Assembly (NCBI GenBank): GCA_963841205.1
Contig: CAWJCH010000040.1
Coordinates: 248,001-312,000 of the forward strand
DNA from: CAWAWP01 sp963841205
GTDB taxonomy: Bacteria > Chloroflexota > Ktedonobacteria > Ktedonobacterales > JADMIN01
DNA: 64,000 nt
Direction of reading: 5' to 3'
Shown: piece after piece, positions 1 to 8,476 of the stretch
How positions within the stretch are numbered: position 1 is the stretch's first letter
Layout: every line of letters starts with the position of its first letter
Notes under the pieces: model-generated
The model's input: the letters and a program-made list of their open reading frames with translations, nothing else
What the model was told of the DNA's origin: nothing
Databases searched by the model: none
Program-made: the position numbers and the translations under genes

Positions 1-10
1 CACGCACACC

Positions 11-26
11 GTTTCACGCGTGAAAC
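11..26. repeat. 16-bp perfect palindrome, parS-like halves
   Basis: The sequence GTTTCACGCGTGAAAC is a perfect palindrome. Its half-sites match those of the ParB site parS, but the centre is two bases longer than in the usual parS core. A further half-site (GTGAAAC) lies at 59-65. The function is unknown. The rest of 1-388 shows no credible gene. Confidence 0.4.
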
Positions 27-388
27 GCTCGATGAGACATAGCCCTGCATGTTGGTCCGTGAAACAATTAGCCCTCATATACAGTGATTAGAACAAGCGT
101 TGTGGTACATGCCACTGTATGTGCGTAGGATGCGATTCTGGGCGTTTGATTTGTAGACACCCGTACCGCACATCTGCCGTGTGAGGCAGTGTAGCGAGAC
201 GCTCAGTGAGAATGTACTAGGGTGTAGGCGCGCTGTACTGCTGCTGAGACTGGCATGGCGCAGGGGATAGCGCACGAGGTGGGGGGTAATAGTAGGGTAG
301 CGCAGCCTCGCGGGAGACATGGTGATGGGCTACCTCGGCAGAAACCTAGCGCGAGCAGTGATCTGGCGGAGCGTTTACGGGTCATAGG

Positions 389-2698
389 TTATGCGGCACG
401 CAGTATCTCAGGCCATTTCGTAGCAGGTCCGGCGGACTTGCAGAGCAAGTGTAGCCTAGAGGCATGACGCCAGAAGAAGAGATCGGTGCCTTGCGAGCTG
501 AGAACGCCGCGTTGCGAACGCAGGTGAGCGAACTGCCGCTCTTGCGAGCGCCGGTGGAGGCGCTGGCGGCGCAGGTGCGGGATCTCCAGGCCCGCGCAGC
601 GAAGGACCGCCACACCAGCGGCAAGCCGCCCTCGAGCGACGGGCTGAAACGCCGGACGAAGAGCCTGCGCAAGCCCAGCGGCAAGAAGGCGGGCGGGCAG
701 CTGGGCCACCGCGGCGAGACGTTGCACTTGGTGGCGACGCCCGACCTGCTGGTGGAGCATCGGCCGAGCGTCTGCCCAGTATGCCAGGCGGAGCTGGACG
801 AGGCGCCGGTGGTGGGCCGCGAGCGGCGCCAGGTGCACGAGCTGCCGCCGGTACGCTTGCTGGTGACGGAGCACCGGGCGTTGCACGTGCGCTGCCCGCG
901 GTGCCAGGCCGTGAGCGTGGGGGCGTTTCCTGCCGAGGCGCCGAGCCGGGCGCAATACGGGCCGCAGCTGCGGGCGCTGGCGGTCTACCTGGTCGAGGAG
1001 CAACTCGTGCCATTGGGCCGCGTGCAGCAGCTGCTGCGCGACCTGGTCGGCGTGCGCCTGGGTCGCGGCACGCTGGTGCGCTGGATCCAGCAGGCATCGG
1101 CGACGCTGGCGCCGGTGGAGGCGCAGATCACGGCGGCATTGCGCCAGGTGCCGGTGCTGCACAGCGACGAGACCGGCGTGCGTCGCGGCGGGCGACTGGC
1201 CTGGGTCCATGTGGCCGGCACGCGTCGCTTGACGCGCTACGCGGTCCACGCCACGCGCGGCCACGAGGCCACCGACGCCCTGGGCATCTTGCCGGGCTTC
1301 ACGGGCGTGAGCGGGCACGACGGCTTCAAGACCTATCAGCGCTACACGCGCTGCCGCCATGCGCTGTGCAACATCCACCACCTGCGGGAATTGACCTTCC
1401 TCGAGGAGCAGTACCAGCAGGGTTGGGCTACTGAGATGAAGGCGTTGTTGCTCGAGATGAAGGCGGCGACCGAACAGGCGCGGGCGGAGGGACTGCGCTC
1501 CCTCCCCGCCATCCTCCGCGAGGCGTTCGTCCTGCGCTACCAAGCCGTCCTCGCCGCCGGGCATGCGGCCAACCCGCCGCCCGAACGGCGCCCTCGCCAG
1601 CGCGGTCGAGTGAAGCAGACGCCGACGCGCAACCTCCTGGAGCGGTTGTGGCTGGGGCGGGAGCAGGTGCTCGCCTTCCTCGACGACCTGACGATCCCCT
1701 TCGACAAGAACCAAGCCGAGCGCGACCTGCGAACCTTGAAGATGCAGCAGAAGGTGTCGGGCTGCTTCCGCAGCGATCCGGGCGCGGAGGCCTTCGCCCG
1801 GCTCCGAGGGTACTTGGCGACGATGCGCAAGCAGGGCCAGCCGCTCGTTGCGGCCCTGCAAACCGTCTTCGCCGGCAGCCCTCTCTACCCTGCCTTGGGC
1901 TGACTTGCTACGCCATTTCTCCTTATTGCCACTGCCACGGTAGCCACCTCGGTAGGCGTCACGGTTAGCGAGGATGGTGGCCACGGCTGAATGGTGCCAC
2001 GTCCCACCACGAGGCGCAGGATAGCCGCCCTCCTGCAACTTCTCGGCGATGGCCCTCAGTGTCAGGCCGCGCCGCTTCCAGGCGAAGATGCGCCGCACCG
2101 CCTCCACCTTGCGGCCTTCAGGGTCACAGACCACACCAGCGCCACCCGCTGAGCTCTCCGTGCCGTCGGGAACGTAGCCATAGGGCACACGTCCCGCGGT
2201 GCGACCATTGCGGGCAAGCTCTGCCAACGCGTCCCTGGTGCGCTGGGCGATCACGTCACGCTCGAGTTGTGCCAGCGCGGCGAACATCGTGAGCACGAAC
2301 TGCCCCTGCGGCGTCGTGGTGTCGAAGCTCTCTTTGCAGCTCACCAGCGAGATGCCAAGCTCGGCCATCTCATCGACCAGATCCAGCACCAGGCGCGTGC
2401 GGCGAGCGAGGCGCGACAGGTCGAGCACGATCACGGCGTCGATCTCGCCGGCGCGCATATCGGCCAAGAGCCTCGCCAACGCGGGGCGGTCCTTCGCGTC
2501 CTTCGTGCCACTCAAGCCCTCATCGATGTAGAGCGCTGGAGCCGGCCACCCTTTGGCAGCGGACATCCCCTGGCAACGCTCCCGCTGATCACCGATGCCC
2601 AATTCCTGCTCATCCGTCGAGACGCGCAAATACGCTGCGACACGCTGTACGGCATTTGGGGTCGCCTGCAGTGCTTTGCTCCCTGTTTTGCGTACCAT
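389..2698 (-). CDS. Short serine recombinase, interrupted by IS66
   Basis: This gene encodes a site-specific serine recombinase (resolvase/invertase family). It begins at 2698 with a typical N-terminal catalytic domain: AAYLRVSTDEQ carries the nucleophile Ser, followed by the conserved IDEGLSGT and LSRLARR motifs. A short recombinase domain follows (PYGYVPDG, ending near GSGNKEKW). The IS66 element at 420-1911 splits it. Removing the IS and one copy of the 8-bp duplication joins 2698-1912 to 411-389, giving an in-frame product of about 269 residues that ends in KWPEILRAA. The original protein was therefore complete but short, without the long zinc/coiled-coil tail of large serine integrases. 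As it stands, the 769-codon frame through the IS is antisense readthrough and is probably not functional. What is seen is the motif set and the junction; the original activity is inferred. Confidence 0.85.
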   Translation of the reverse strand: MVRKTGSKALQATPNAVQRVAAYLRVSTDEQELGIGDQRERCQGMSAAKGWPAPALYIDEGLSGTKDAKDRPALARLLADMRAGEIDAVIVLDLSRLARRTRLVLDLVDEMAELGISLVSCKESFDTTTPQGQFVLTMFAALAQLERDVIAQRTRDALAELARNGRTAGRVPYGYVPDGTESSAGGAGVVCDPEGRKVEAVRRIFAWKRRGLTLRAIAEKLQEGGYPAPRGGTWHHSAVATILANRDAYRGGYRGSGNKEKWRSKSAQGRVERAAGEDGLQGRNERLALLAHRRQVPSEPGEGLRARIAAEAARHLLLHLQGSQVALGLVLVEGDRQVVEEGEHLLPPQPQPLQEVARRRLLHSTALARAPFGRRVGRMPGGEDGLVAQDERLAEDGGEGAQSLRPRLFGRRLHLEQQRLHLSSPTLLVLLLEEGQFPQVVDVAQRMAAARVALIGLEAVVPAHAREARQDAQGVGGLVAARGVDRVARQATRAGHMDPGQSPAATHAGLVAVQHRHLAQCRRDLRLHRRQRRRCLLDPAHQRAATQAHADQVAQQLLHAAQWHELLLDQVDRQRPQLRPVLRPARRLGRKRPHAHGLAPRAAHVQRPVLRHQQAYRRQLVHLAPLAAHHRRLVQLRLAYWADARPMLHQQVGRRHQVQRLAAVAQLPARLLAAGLAQALRPAFQPVARGRLAAGVAVLRCAGLEIPHLRRQRLHRRSQERQFAHLRSQRGVLSSQGTDLFFWRHASRLHLLCKSAGPATKWPEILRAA
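420..1911 (+). mobile_element. IS66-family element, copy 1
   Basis: The element is 1,492 bp and flanked by a perfect 8-bp target duplication, GCCATTTC, at 412-419 and 1912-1919, the duplication size expected of IS66. The ends are imperfect inverted repeats starting GTAGCAGGTC on the left and, read inward from the right, GTAGCAAGTCAGCCC. It carries only the transposase; no tnpA or tnpB accessory gene is present. It inserted near the 3' end of the serine recombinase gene. Confidence 0.92.
464..1903 (+). CDS. IS66-family transposase (TnpC type)
   Basis: A 479-residue protein of normal length for an IS66 DDE transposase. In order it shows an N-terminal coiled coil (about residues 5-45), a basic KPSGKKAGGQLGHRG segment, a Cys-rich zinc-binding region with CPVCQ and CPRCQ (about 105-150), and the catalytic core with HSDETGVR (first Asp), SGHDGFKTY, the LCNIHHLRELTFLEE region, and DDLTIPFDKNQAERDLR near residue 415. 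All catalytic motifs look intact. The ATG at 464 lies 45 bp inside the left end, as in the other copies here. This is the only undamaged IS66 transposase in the window, so it could mobilise the others in trans. Confidence 0.95.
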   Translation: MTPEEEIGALRAENAALRTQVSELPLLRAPVEALAAQVRDLQARAAKDRHTSGKPPSSDGLKRRTKSLRKPSGKKAGGQLGHRGETLHLVATPDLLVEHRPSVCPVCQAELDEAPVVGRERRQVHELPPVRLLVTEHRALHVRCPRCQAVSVGAFPAEAPSRAQYGPQLRALAVYLVEEQLVPLGRVQQLLRDLVGVRLGRGTLVRWIQQASATLAPVEAQITAALRQVPVLHSDETGVRRGGRLAWVHVAGTRRLTRYAVHATRGHEATDALGILPGFTGVSGHDGFKTYQRYTRCRHALCNIHHLRELTFLEEQYQQGWATEMKALLLEMKAATEQARAEGLRSLPAILREAFVLRYQAVLAAGHAANPPPERRPRQRGRVKQTPTRNLLERLWLGREQVLAFLDDLTIPFDKNQAERDLRTLKMQQKVSGCFRSDPGAEAFARLRGYLATMRKQGQPLVAALQTVFAGSPLYPALG

Positions 2699-2921
2699 CG
2701 CGCCCCATCCTGTCTAGTGTCTCGCCCTGTGGCCTGTACGATAAACGACCGAGCCTGTTGAAAAAGCTTTTGTTAAGGCTACCTGTCGGCATTGCCACAA
2801 GGGAGCTGTTTATTGTTTGAAGGCGCGCGCAGTTGGGTGATAAGGTACTCAAGCGCGTGTTCGGGAGCCAGGGTAGAGCAGCGGTGGAGTGGGCCTTGGC
2901 GGAGCAGGAAACGATGACAAC

Positions 2922-3407
2922 ATGGAAATCTCCATTCGCCCAATACGGGAGAACGATCTAGCGGCGCTGGAGGAGCTGGCGGTGCTGGCGTGGGAGCCGG
3001 TCTTCGCCTCAGTGCGTGCCGTCCTCGGACCGGAGATCGATGCCATCCTCCACCCCGACTGGCGGCGGCGCCAGCGCGAGGAGGTGCGGCGCTATTGTGC
3101 GGAGACGCCTGGAGCAGTCGCGCTCCTCGCGGAGGTGGAAGGCGCGGTTGCTGGATTTATTGCATATGAGCTGCACCAGGATACCCTCAAGGGCGTCGTC
3201 GATCTGCTCGCCGTGCATCCGGACTACCAGAACCACGGCATCGGCACCGAGCTCAATCGCCTTGTCATCGAGCGCATGCGAGAGGCAGGCATGCGCATCG
3301 CCATCGTTGGGACGGGCGGGGATCCCGGCCATGCGCCCGCCCGTCGCACGTACGAGAAGGCGGGCTACACCCTCTTTCCGATCGCGCACTACTACCAGGC
3401 GTTGTAG
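2922..3407 (+). CDS. GNAT-family N-acetyltransferase
   Basis: A 161-residue acyl-CoA-dependent acetyltransferase. The sequence opens with MEISIRPIREND, the usual first strand of a GNAT fold. Motif A is clear: VHPDYQNHGIGTELN gives the Q/R-x-x-G-x-G/A pyrophosphate loop, and the C-terminal ARRTYEKAGY is motif B. The ATG at 2922 is chosen over a GTG at 2889 because the family start aligns there. The substrate cannot be told. It lies on the same strand as the downstream transposase, 77 bp from that start and inside the inverted repeats, so it may be a passenger gene of the IS1182-like element. Stop codon TAG. Confidence 0.88.
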   Translation: MEISIRPIRENDLAALEELAVLAWEPVFASVRAVLGPEIDAILHPDWRRRQREEVRRYCAETPGAVALLAEVEGAVAGFIAYELHQDTLKGVVDLLAVHPDYQNHGIGTELNRLVIERMREAGMRIAIVGTGGDPGHAPARRTYEKAGYTLFPIAHYYQAL

Positions 3408-4350
3408 GGAGCGCAGGTCATCGACCTCAGGTCATGCCACGCTCGAGTCGTCGCCGTGCTTGGACTGAAAGGGGGTCTCCCGTGATGGGCACGAAGGCCC
3501 GGCTCTTCACGCCAGTGTCCGCTGTTTCCCTGGACGAGTTGGTGCCCGCCGACCACTTCTACCGGCACGTGGATCGAGCGCTCGATCTCACGTTCGTGCG
3601 CGACTTTGTCCAGGCCTGCTACGCCGGCGACCGTGGGCGACCGAGTGTCGATCCAATCGTCTTTTTCAAGCTCCAGTTGCTGATGTTCTTCGAAGGGATT
3701 CGATCCGAGCGCCAACTCCTCCAACTGGCAGCAGACCGACTGAGTGTCAGATGGTACCTGGGCTATAACCTCGACGAAGCGTTGCTGGACCATTCGAGCC
3801 TGACGCGCATCCGCGCCCGCTACGGCCTGGAGGTCTTCCGCCGCTTCTTCGAGGCTGTCGTGGAGCAGTGCCAGCAGGTCGGGCTGGTCGGGGGGCGAGA
3901 ACTCTACGTCGACGCGACCCAGGTGCAGGCCGATGCCTCGCTCGATTCGCTTGCGCCCCGCTTTGCTGTCGAGGCACATGCCGCCCTCCAGGAGCACCTG
4001 GCAACACTGTTCTCAGACGAGGCCAGCCAGGACGTGCCACGCCCTGAGGACGAGAGCGTCGGCGCTGCTGAGCCGTCCGCATCTGCCCCTACGGGGCAGG
4101 ACGCACATGGGATGTCCTCTCCTCCGTCGTGCGTGCCAAGTCCACTGCCGGTGAACGCTCCGGAGCTGGTGCGCGAGCCACTCGCCGAGGTCAATGCGGC
4201 GCGGCATGACTGGTTTGCGGAGTGCGGTCGGCAACAGCGGGACGTGCATGGCCTCTACCGGCGCACCGCTGACTTCCGCATCAGTACGACCGACCCTGAT
4301 GCGACGCCACTGCGTCTCAAGGGCGGTGGGACGCATTTAGGCTACCAAAC

Positions 4351-5812
4351 GTAGCAAGTCAGCCCAACGCAGGATAGAGAGGGCGACCGGTGAAGACGGT
4401 CTGCAAGGCGGCGAAGAGCGGCTGGCCCTGCTTGCGCAAGGTCGCCAAATACCCGCGGAGCCGCGCGAACGCCTCCGCGCCGGGATCGCTGCGGAAGCAG
4501 CCTGACACTTTTTGCTGCGTCTTCAGCGTCCGCAGGTCGCGCTCGGCTTGGTTGTTGTCGAAGGGGATCGTCAGGTCGGCGAGGAAGGCCAGCACCTGCT
4601 CCTGGCCGAGCCACAGGCGCTCCAAGAGGTTGCGCGCCGGCGACTGCTTGACGCGCCCGCGCTGATGGGGACGGCGCGCGGGCGGCGGGTTGGCCGCGTG
4701 TCCGGCGGCGAGGAGGGCCTGATAGCGCGTCACGAACGCCGTATGGATGGCGGCCGGCAGCTGGCCGTGGCCCACCGAGCGCGCCTGCTCGACGGCGGTT
4801 TTCATCTCCAGCAGCAGCGCCTTCATCTCGGTGGCCCACGGCTGCTGGTACTGCTCCTCCAGGAAGGTCAACTCGCGCAGGTGGTGGATGTTGCAGAGCG
4901 CGTGGCGGCAGCGCGTGTACCGCCGATACGTCGTGAAGCCGTCATGCATGCTCACCCCGGTAGAGGTGGGCAGGATCCCCATGGCGTCGGTCGCCTCGCT
5001 GCCGCGCTTGGCGTGCACCGCGTAGCGCGTCAGCGTCGGCGTGCTCGCCACGTGCACCCAGGCCAGCTTCCCACCCCGCCGCACGCCGGTCTCGTCGCTG
5101 TGCAGCACCGGCGCTCGCTGCAACGCCGCCGTCAGCTGCGCCTCGACCGGCGCCAGCGTCGCCGACGCCTGCTGGATCCAGCGCACCAGCGTCCCCCGGC
5201 CCAGGCGCACGCCGACCAGGTCGCGCAGCAGTTGCTGCACGCGCCCCAGCGGCACCAGCTGCTCCTCCACCAGATACACCGTCAGCGCGCGCAGCTGCGG
5301 CCCCTACTGCGCCCGGCTTGGCGCCGCCGCCGGGAACGTGCCCACGCTCACCGCCTGGCACTGCCCACAGCGCAGGTGCAGCGCCTGGTGCTCCGTCACG
5401 AACAGCCGCACCAGCGGCACCTCCTGCACCTGGCGCCGCTCGCGACCCACCACCGCCGCCCCGTCGAGGTCGGCCTGGCATACCGGGCAGACCGCCGGCC
5501 GGTGCTCCACCACCGCGTCGGGCGTCGCCACCAGATGCAGCGTCTCCCCGCGGTGGCCCAGCTGCCCGCCGGCCTTCTTGCCGCTCGGCTTGCGCAGGCT
5601 CTTCGTCTTGCGCTTCAGCCCATCCGTGGAAGGCGGCTTGCCGCTGTTGTGGCTATCCTTGGCCAGCCGGGCCTCCAACTCCTGCACGCGGGCCAGCAGA
5701 TCACGCACCTGCGCGTGCAGCGCGGCGTTCTCGGCTTCCAGTTCGGCATTTCGAGCTTCCAGTGTCATGCCTCAATGCTCCACTTGCTCCGCAACACGGC
5801 CTGACCTACTAC
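4351..5812 (-). mobile_element. IS66-family element, copy 2
   Basis: A 1,462-bp element flanked by a perfect 8-bp duplication, TACCAAAC, at 4343-4350 and 5813-5820. The ends start GTAGCAAGTCAGCC on the left and, read inward from the right, GTAGTAGGTCAGGCC. It is a diverged relative of copy 1, inserted in the opposite orientation inside an IS1182-like transposase gene. Confidence 0.93.
4359..5768 (-). pseudogene. IS66-family transposase with one amber codon
   Basis: The frame runs from ATG at 5768 to TGA at 4359 and is collinear with the intact copy at 464-1903. A single in-frame TAG at 5304-5306 replaces the Tyr codon of SRAQYGPQL. Both halves are otherwise intact, with the zinc cluster (CPVCQ, CGQCQ) in the first and the DDE motifs (HSDETGVR, PFDNNQAERDLR) in the second. 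The single nonsense change suggests recent inactivation, unless the stop is read through or is a base-call error. Confidence 0.9.
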
Positions 5813-6719
5813 TACCAAACGCATTATGTGGTGGACGGCGGCACACGCCGCGTCATCCTGGGCGTCCTGGTCACACCGGGCGAGGTCATGGAGAATCAGC
5901 CCATGTTCGACCTGGCCTGGCATGTCCGTTTCCGCTTCCAGCTTCGGCCGCACCAGGTCACGGGCGACACCACCTACGGCACACTCGAGAACATCTCCGC
6001 CCTGGAGCGCGAAGACATTCGCGCCTACGTGCCCTTGCCGGACTGGGAACACCAGCGAGACTACTACGGCCCCCAGCAGTTTACCTTTGACGCAGAACGC
6101 GATGTCTACATATGCCCGCAGGGCCAACTGCTCCGGCGCTACCGGACAGAGTACACGGCCGAAAAAGTGGAGTACCATGCCGATCCCGCCAGTTGTAACG
6201 CCTGTCCTGTCACAGCGGCCTGCACGCCGAGCGAACATGGACAGGCGGTGCATCGGCACTTCGAGGAAGCGTATTTGGACCGTGTGCGCGCCTACCACGC
6301 GGGTGAGCCGTATGCCAAGGCGATGCGCAAGCGTAAGGTGTGGGTCGAGCCGCTCTTTGCCGAAGGGCAAACAGTGGCACCGTATGCACCGTTTCCGGCT
6401 GCGCCGGCTGTGGCGGGTCAACTGCGAGGCGCTGCTCCTCGCCGCCGGGCAGAATCTCAAGCGGATCCTGTGCGAGCGTGGCTGGGGACGGCGACCGTTC
6501 CCCAGCGGAGCGGCAGCACGCGAGCGACGAGACGATGCCAGCCTACGCCTGCTGCTCGCTGGGGTCCTGGCACCCGCCACCCGCTTCGTAGGGCGCTGTG
6601 GCGCCGAGTAACCTATCAGCCAGAGATAGCGAGCCAGCGATGAAGCTGGCCTTTTCAACACGCTCGACCGTTTACAGGACAGGCATACCATGCAAATGAA
6701 TGGCTGCCAAGCTTTTGGG

Positions 6720-6848
6720 GTAGTAGATCAAAAGGTATTGCAGAGCAAGTGTAGCATTGAAGCATGACACCTGAAGCCCGAAATGCCGCCCTGCAGACCG
6801 TCTTCGCCGGTCGCCCTCTCTCTACCCTGCCGTGGACTGACGTGCTGC
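6720..6848 (+). mobile_element. Internally deleted IS66 (129 bp), MITE-like
   Basis: The left 60 bp match the IS66 left end up to the first codons of the transposase (ATGACACC, MTPEARNA). They join directly to the last codons (LQTVFAGRPL) and the right end (GGACTGACGTGCTGC). About 1.35 kb of the element is missing. The ends keep the GTAG/GCAG-type inverted repeat, but I found no target duplication. It abuts the right end of the IS1182-like element. Confidence 0.8.
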
Positions 6849-6891
6849 GCAGTCTTGTCATGGACCCCACATGGCGACCAGGAGATTGACC

Positions 6892-7308
6892 ATGAGCGAA
6901 ACCCCTCTCACGATCACCTCGACACCTGATGGCGTGGAGCTGGTGCTGACGGACACCACCGTGGCCATGAAGCTCTCTGACGCCATCCTCCAGGAGGCGC
7001 AGAGCGAGATGCGCCAAGACCTGCAGACTGATCCTGACGTACAGAAAGGCGGACTGGCAGCGCGCTTCGCCCACTTCGTCACCGAGAAGGTGGAGCAGCT
7101 GCTCCATCACACGATCGAGTGCCCCATCGGGGACCTCGAATCGGTAGCGTATCAAGATGGCGGCCTGGTCTTTACCTACCGAAAGAAACACCTGCTTTCC
7201 TTCGAGACGGTCCAGATAGAGGGCAAGCCGGCGCTCAAGTCCTTTCCGGAGACCGACGCGCTCATGTTCGTGCGGCGCTTTACCGAGATCAAAGCCCGCC
7301 AGAAGTAG
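6892..7308 (+). CDS. Conserved-looking small protein of unknown function
   Basis: A 138-residue soluble protein that I do not recognise. The start at 6892 has a good ribosome site (AGGAGATT, spacing 5) and is preferred to an upstream ATG. The chain has an N-terminal beta-rich section (MSETPLTITSTPDGVELVL), a central acidic helical part (LQEAQSEMRQDLQTDPDVQ) and a C-terminal beta section with KKHLLSFETVQIEGKP. There is no signal peptide, membrane segment or metal motif. The codon use looks normal for the window. It is the only intact non-transposase gene between IS remnants, so it may be cargo or a surviving host gene. Stop TAG. Confidence 0.6.
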   Translation: MSETPLTITSTPDGVELVLTDTTVAMKLSDAILQEAQSEMRQDLQTDPDVQKGGLAARFAHFVTEKVEQLLHHTIECPIGDLESVAYQDGGLVFTYRKKHLLSFETVQIEGKPALKSFPETDALMFVRRFTEIKARQK

Positions 7309-7358
7309 CGTCGCTCGACGGCGATTTGCCGCTCTTGTGGCCGTCCTTGGCCGCGCGG
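7306..7358 (-). mobile_element. IS66 transposase scrap (N-terminal region)
   Basis: The minus strand reads AKDGHKSGKSPSSD, which matches the AKDSHNSGKPPSTD region of IS66 transposases. It is a short orphan fragment that abuts the left end of another IS66 at 7359. Confidence 0.65.
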
Positions 7359-7546
7359 GTAGCAGGTGAGGCCGTGTTGCGGAGCAAGTGGAGCATCGAG
7401 GCATGACATCAGAAGCCCGAATCGCCGAACAGGAAGCTGAGAACACCGCGTTGCGAACGCCGGTGAGAGAGCTGTCGGGTCTGCGGGAGCAGGTGTCGGC
7501 CGTGCTCGCGCGGGTGCGGGAGTTGGAGGCCCGCGCGGGTAACTAT
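7359..7546 (+). mobile_element. IS66 left end with truncated transposase N-terminus
   Basis: The segment starts GTAGCAGGTGAGGCC, as other IS66 left ends here do. The transposase ATG at 7403 begins MTSEARIAEQEAENTALR and encodes only the coiled coil, to about ARAGN. At 7547 it runs into the tail of a different IS66 copy on the opposite strand. The remaining frame to 7612 is junk. Confidence 0.8.
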
Positions 7547-8167
7547 TCAGATCGGGAACTGGAGGCTGAGCGAACGACCGGCAGAGGTCGTTTCGAGGGC
7601 AGCCAGCGCTGAGCGCCCCTGCTTGCGCCAGGTCGAAATCAGACTGCGGAGGGGGCAGAAGGCGTCGGCGCCCGCTTCGCTGCGGAAGGTGCCCGAGATC
7701 TTCTGTTGCACCTTGATCGGGCGGAGGTCACGTTCCGCCCGATTGTTGTCGAAGGGGACGGCGAAATCCTCGAGGAAGGCGAGCGCCTCGTGTTCGTAGG
7801 TCCGGAGGCGGTCGAGCAGGTTGCGCACCGGCCTTTGCTTGCGCCGTCCGCGCCGGTGAGGATAGGTGGTGGGGGGCTGGGGGTTCTGGATGACGCCGTG
7901 GCCCAGCAGCGCTTCGTAGCGGGCGACTGAGGCGTCGCGCGTCGTCCGGGCCAGGGCGGTGGCGCCTGCCATGCGGGCCTGCTCGACGGTGGCGTACATC
8001 TCGCGGATCAGCGCCTGGAGCTGCCCCAGGCACTCGATCGTGATGAACCAGCCCTCGCGCTCGATCGGGCCCGTGAAGCCGTTGTAGGTGTAGGTCTTCT
8101 TGACGGCTGACTCGTCCGGCCGCTCGGAGCGATCGCGCATGCTCAACATGGTCAGTAGGTACTCCAT
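7547..8167 (-). pseudogene. Chimeric ORF: unknown N-terminus fused to IS66 transposase C-terminus
   Basis: The ATG at 8167 has a strong ribosome site (AAGGAGAG, spacing 4-5). The first 40 or so residues (MEYLLTMLSMRDRSERPDE, then KKTYTYNGFTGPIEREGWF) do not resemble IS66. From about residue 43 the protein is the C-terminal third of an IS66 transposase from a subfamily different from the other copies: ALIREMYATVEQARMAG, the RRGRRKQRPVRNLLDRL segment, and FAVPFDNNRAERDLRPIKVQQKISG. The catalytic first Asp and zinc region are missing. I read it as a host gene start to which an IS66 fragment was joined. The ORF is open and could be translated, but no function can be assigned. Confidence 0.65.
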
Positions 8168-8476
8168 CGTCTCTCCTTTTCCGTCCAGAAAAGGTTATCT
8201 TGCCAAGATTTCGGGCCTTTGCGGATCGGGTTTCCCGGGCTCGTGGATCCGGTGAGGGGTCATCTTGGCAGATAATTCCCGTTATCTGGTCAATCCTTCT
8301 TCAAGAGGTCACTCTCCTGGACGATAGCCAGGCGCTCACAGTGGCGTCTCTGAGCGTGTACACCCATCCCGCCAGGTCTTCAGCGGGTGTCGCCATCGCG
8401 CGACTATCCTTGAGGAATGACCTTGGCTATTCCTCCCCTCAGGGTGCAGATCGGCGAGGCAATGGCGTAGCAAGAT

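Larger units (their letters stand above)
3485..6611 (+). pseudogene. IS1182-family transposase, interrupted and frameshifted
   Basis: The N-terminal part (3485-4350) shows the IS1182 pattern: LDELVPADHFYRHVDR, the GRPSVDPIVFFKLQLL segment, and the ELYVDATQVQADAS catalytic Asp region. It is broken at GYQT by the IS66 at 4351-5812 and resumes at 5813 with HYVVDGGTRRVILGVLVTPGEV, then a CNACPV zinc-like cluster and AMRKRKVWVEPLFAEG. The 1,470 bp of IS plus duplication is a multiple of three, so removing it restores frame. A second lesion is independent: one extra G in the GGG at about 6364-6366 shifts the frame, and the family C-terminus (KQWHRMHRFRLRRLWRVN) continues to TAA at 6609. The start at 3485 has AGGGGGT upstream. 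The gene was therefore probably already dead, or is a frameshift variant, apart from the IS66 hit. Confidence 0.88.
2747..6663 (+). mobile_element. IS1182-like element with possible GNAT passenger, split by IS66
   Basis: Inverted repeats of about 21 bp lie at 2747-2767 (CGACC GAGCCTGTTGAAAAAG type) and 6643-6663 (reverse complement CGGTCGAGCGTGTTGAAAAGG), with roughly 17 matches. Between them are a GNAT gene, an IS1182-like transposase gene and a nested IS66. Without the IS66 the element would be about 2.4 kb, longer than a plain IS1182. The right repeat sits about 40 bp after the transposase stop, as expected. The left end being tied to this element and not to a separate remnant is inferred. 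Confidence 0.55.

Noticed and set aside
4512..5804. Long plus-strand ORF (430 codons)
   Set aside because: It is antisense to the IS66 transposase; residue bias (Arg, Gln, Leu, His) is typical of a GC-rich shadow frame.
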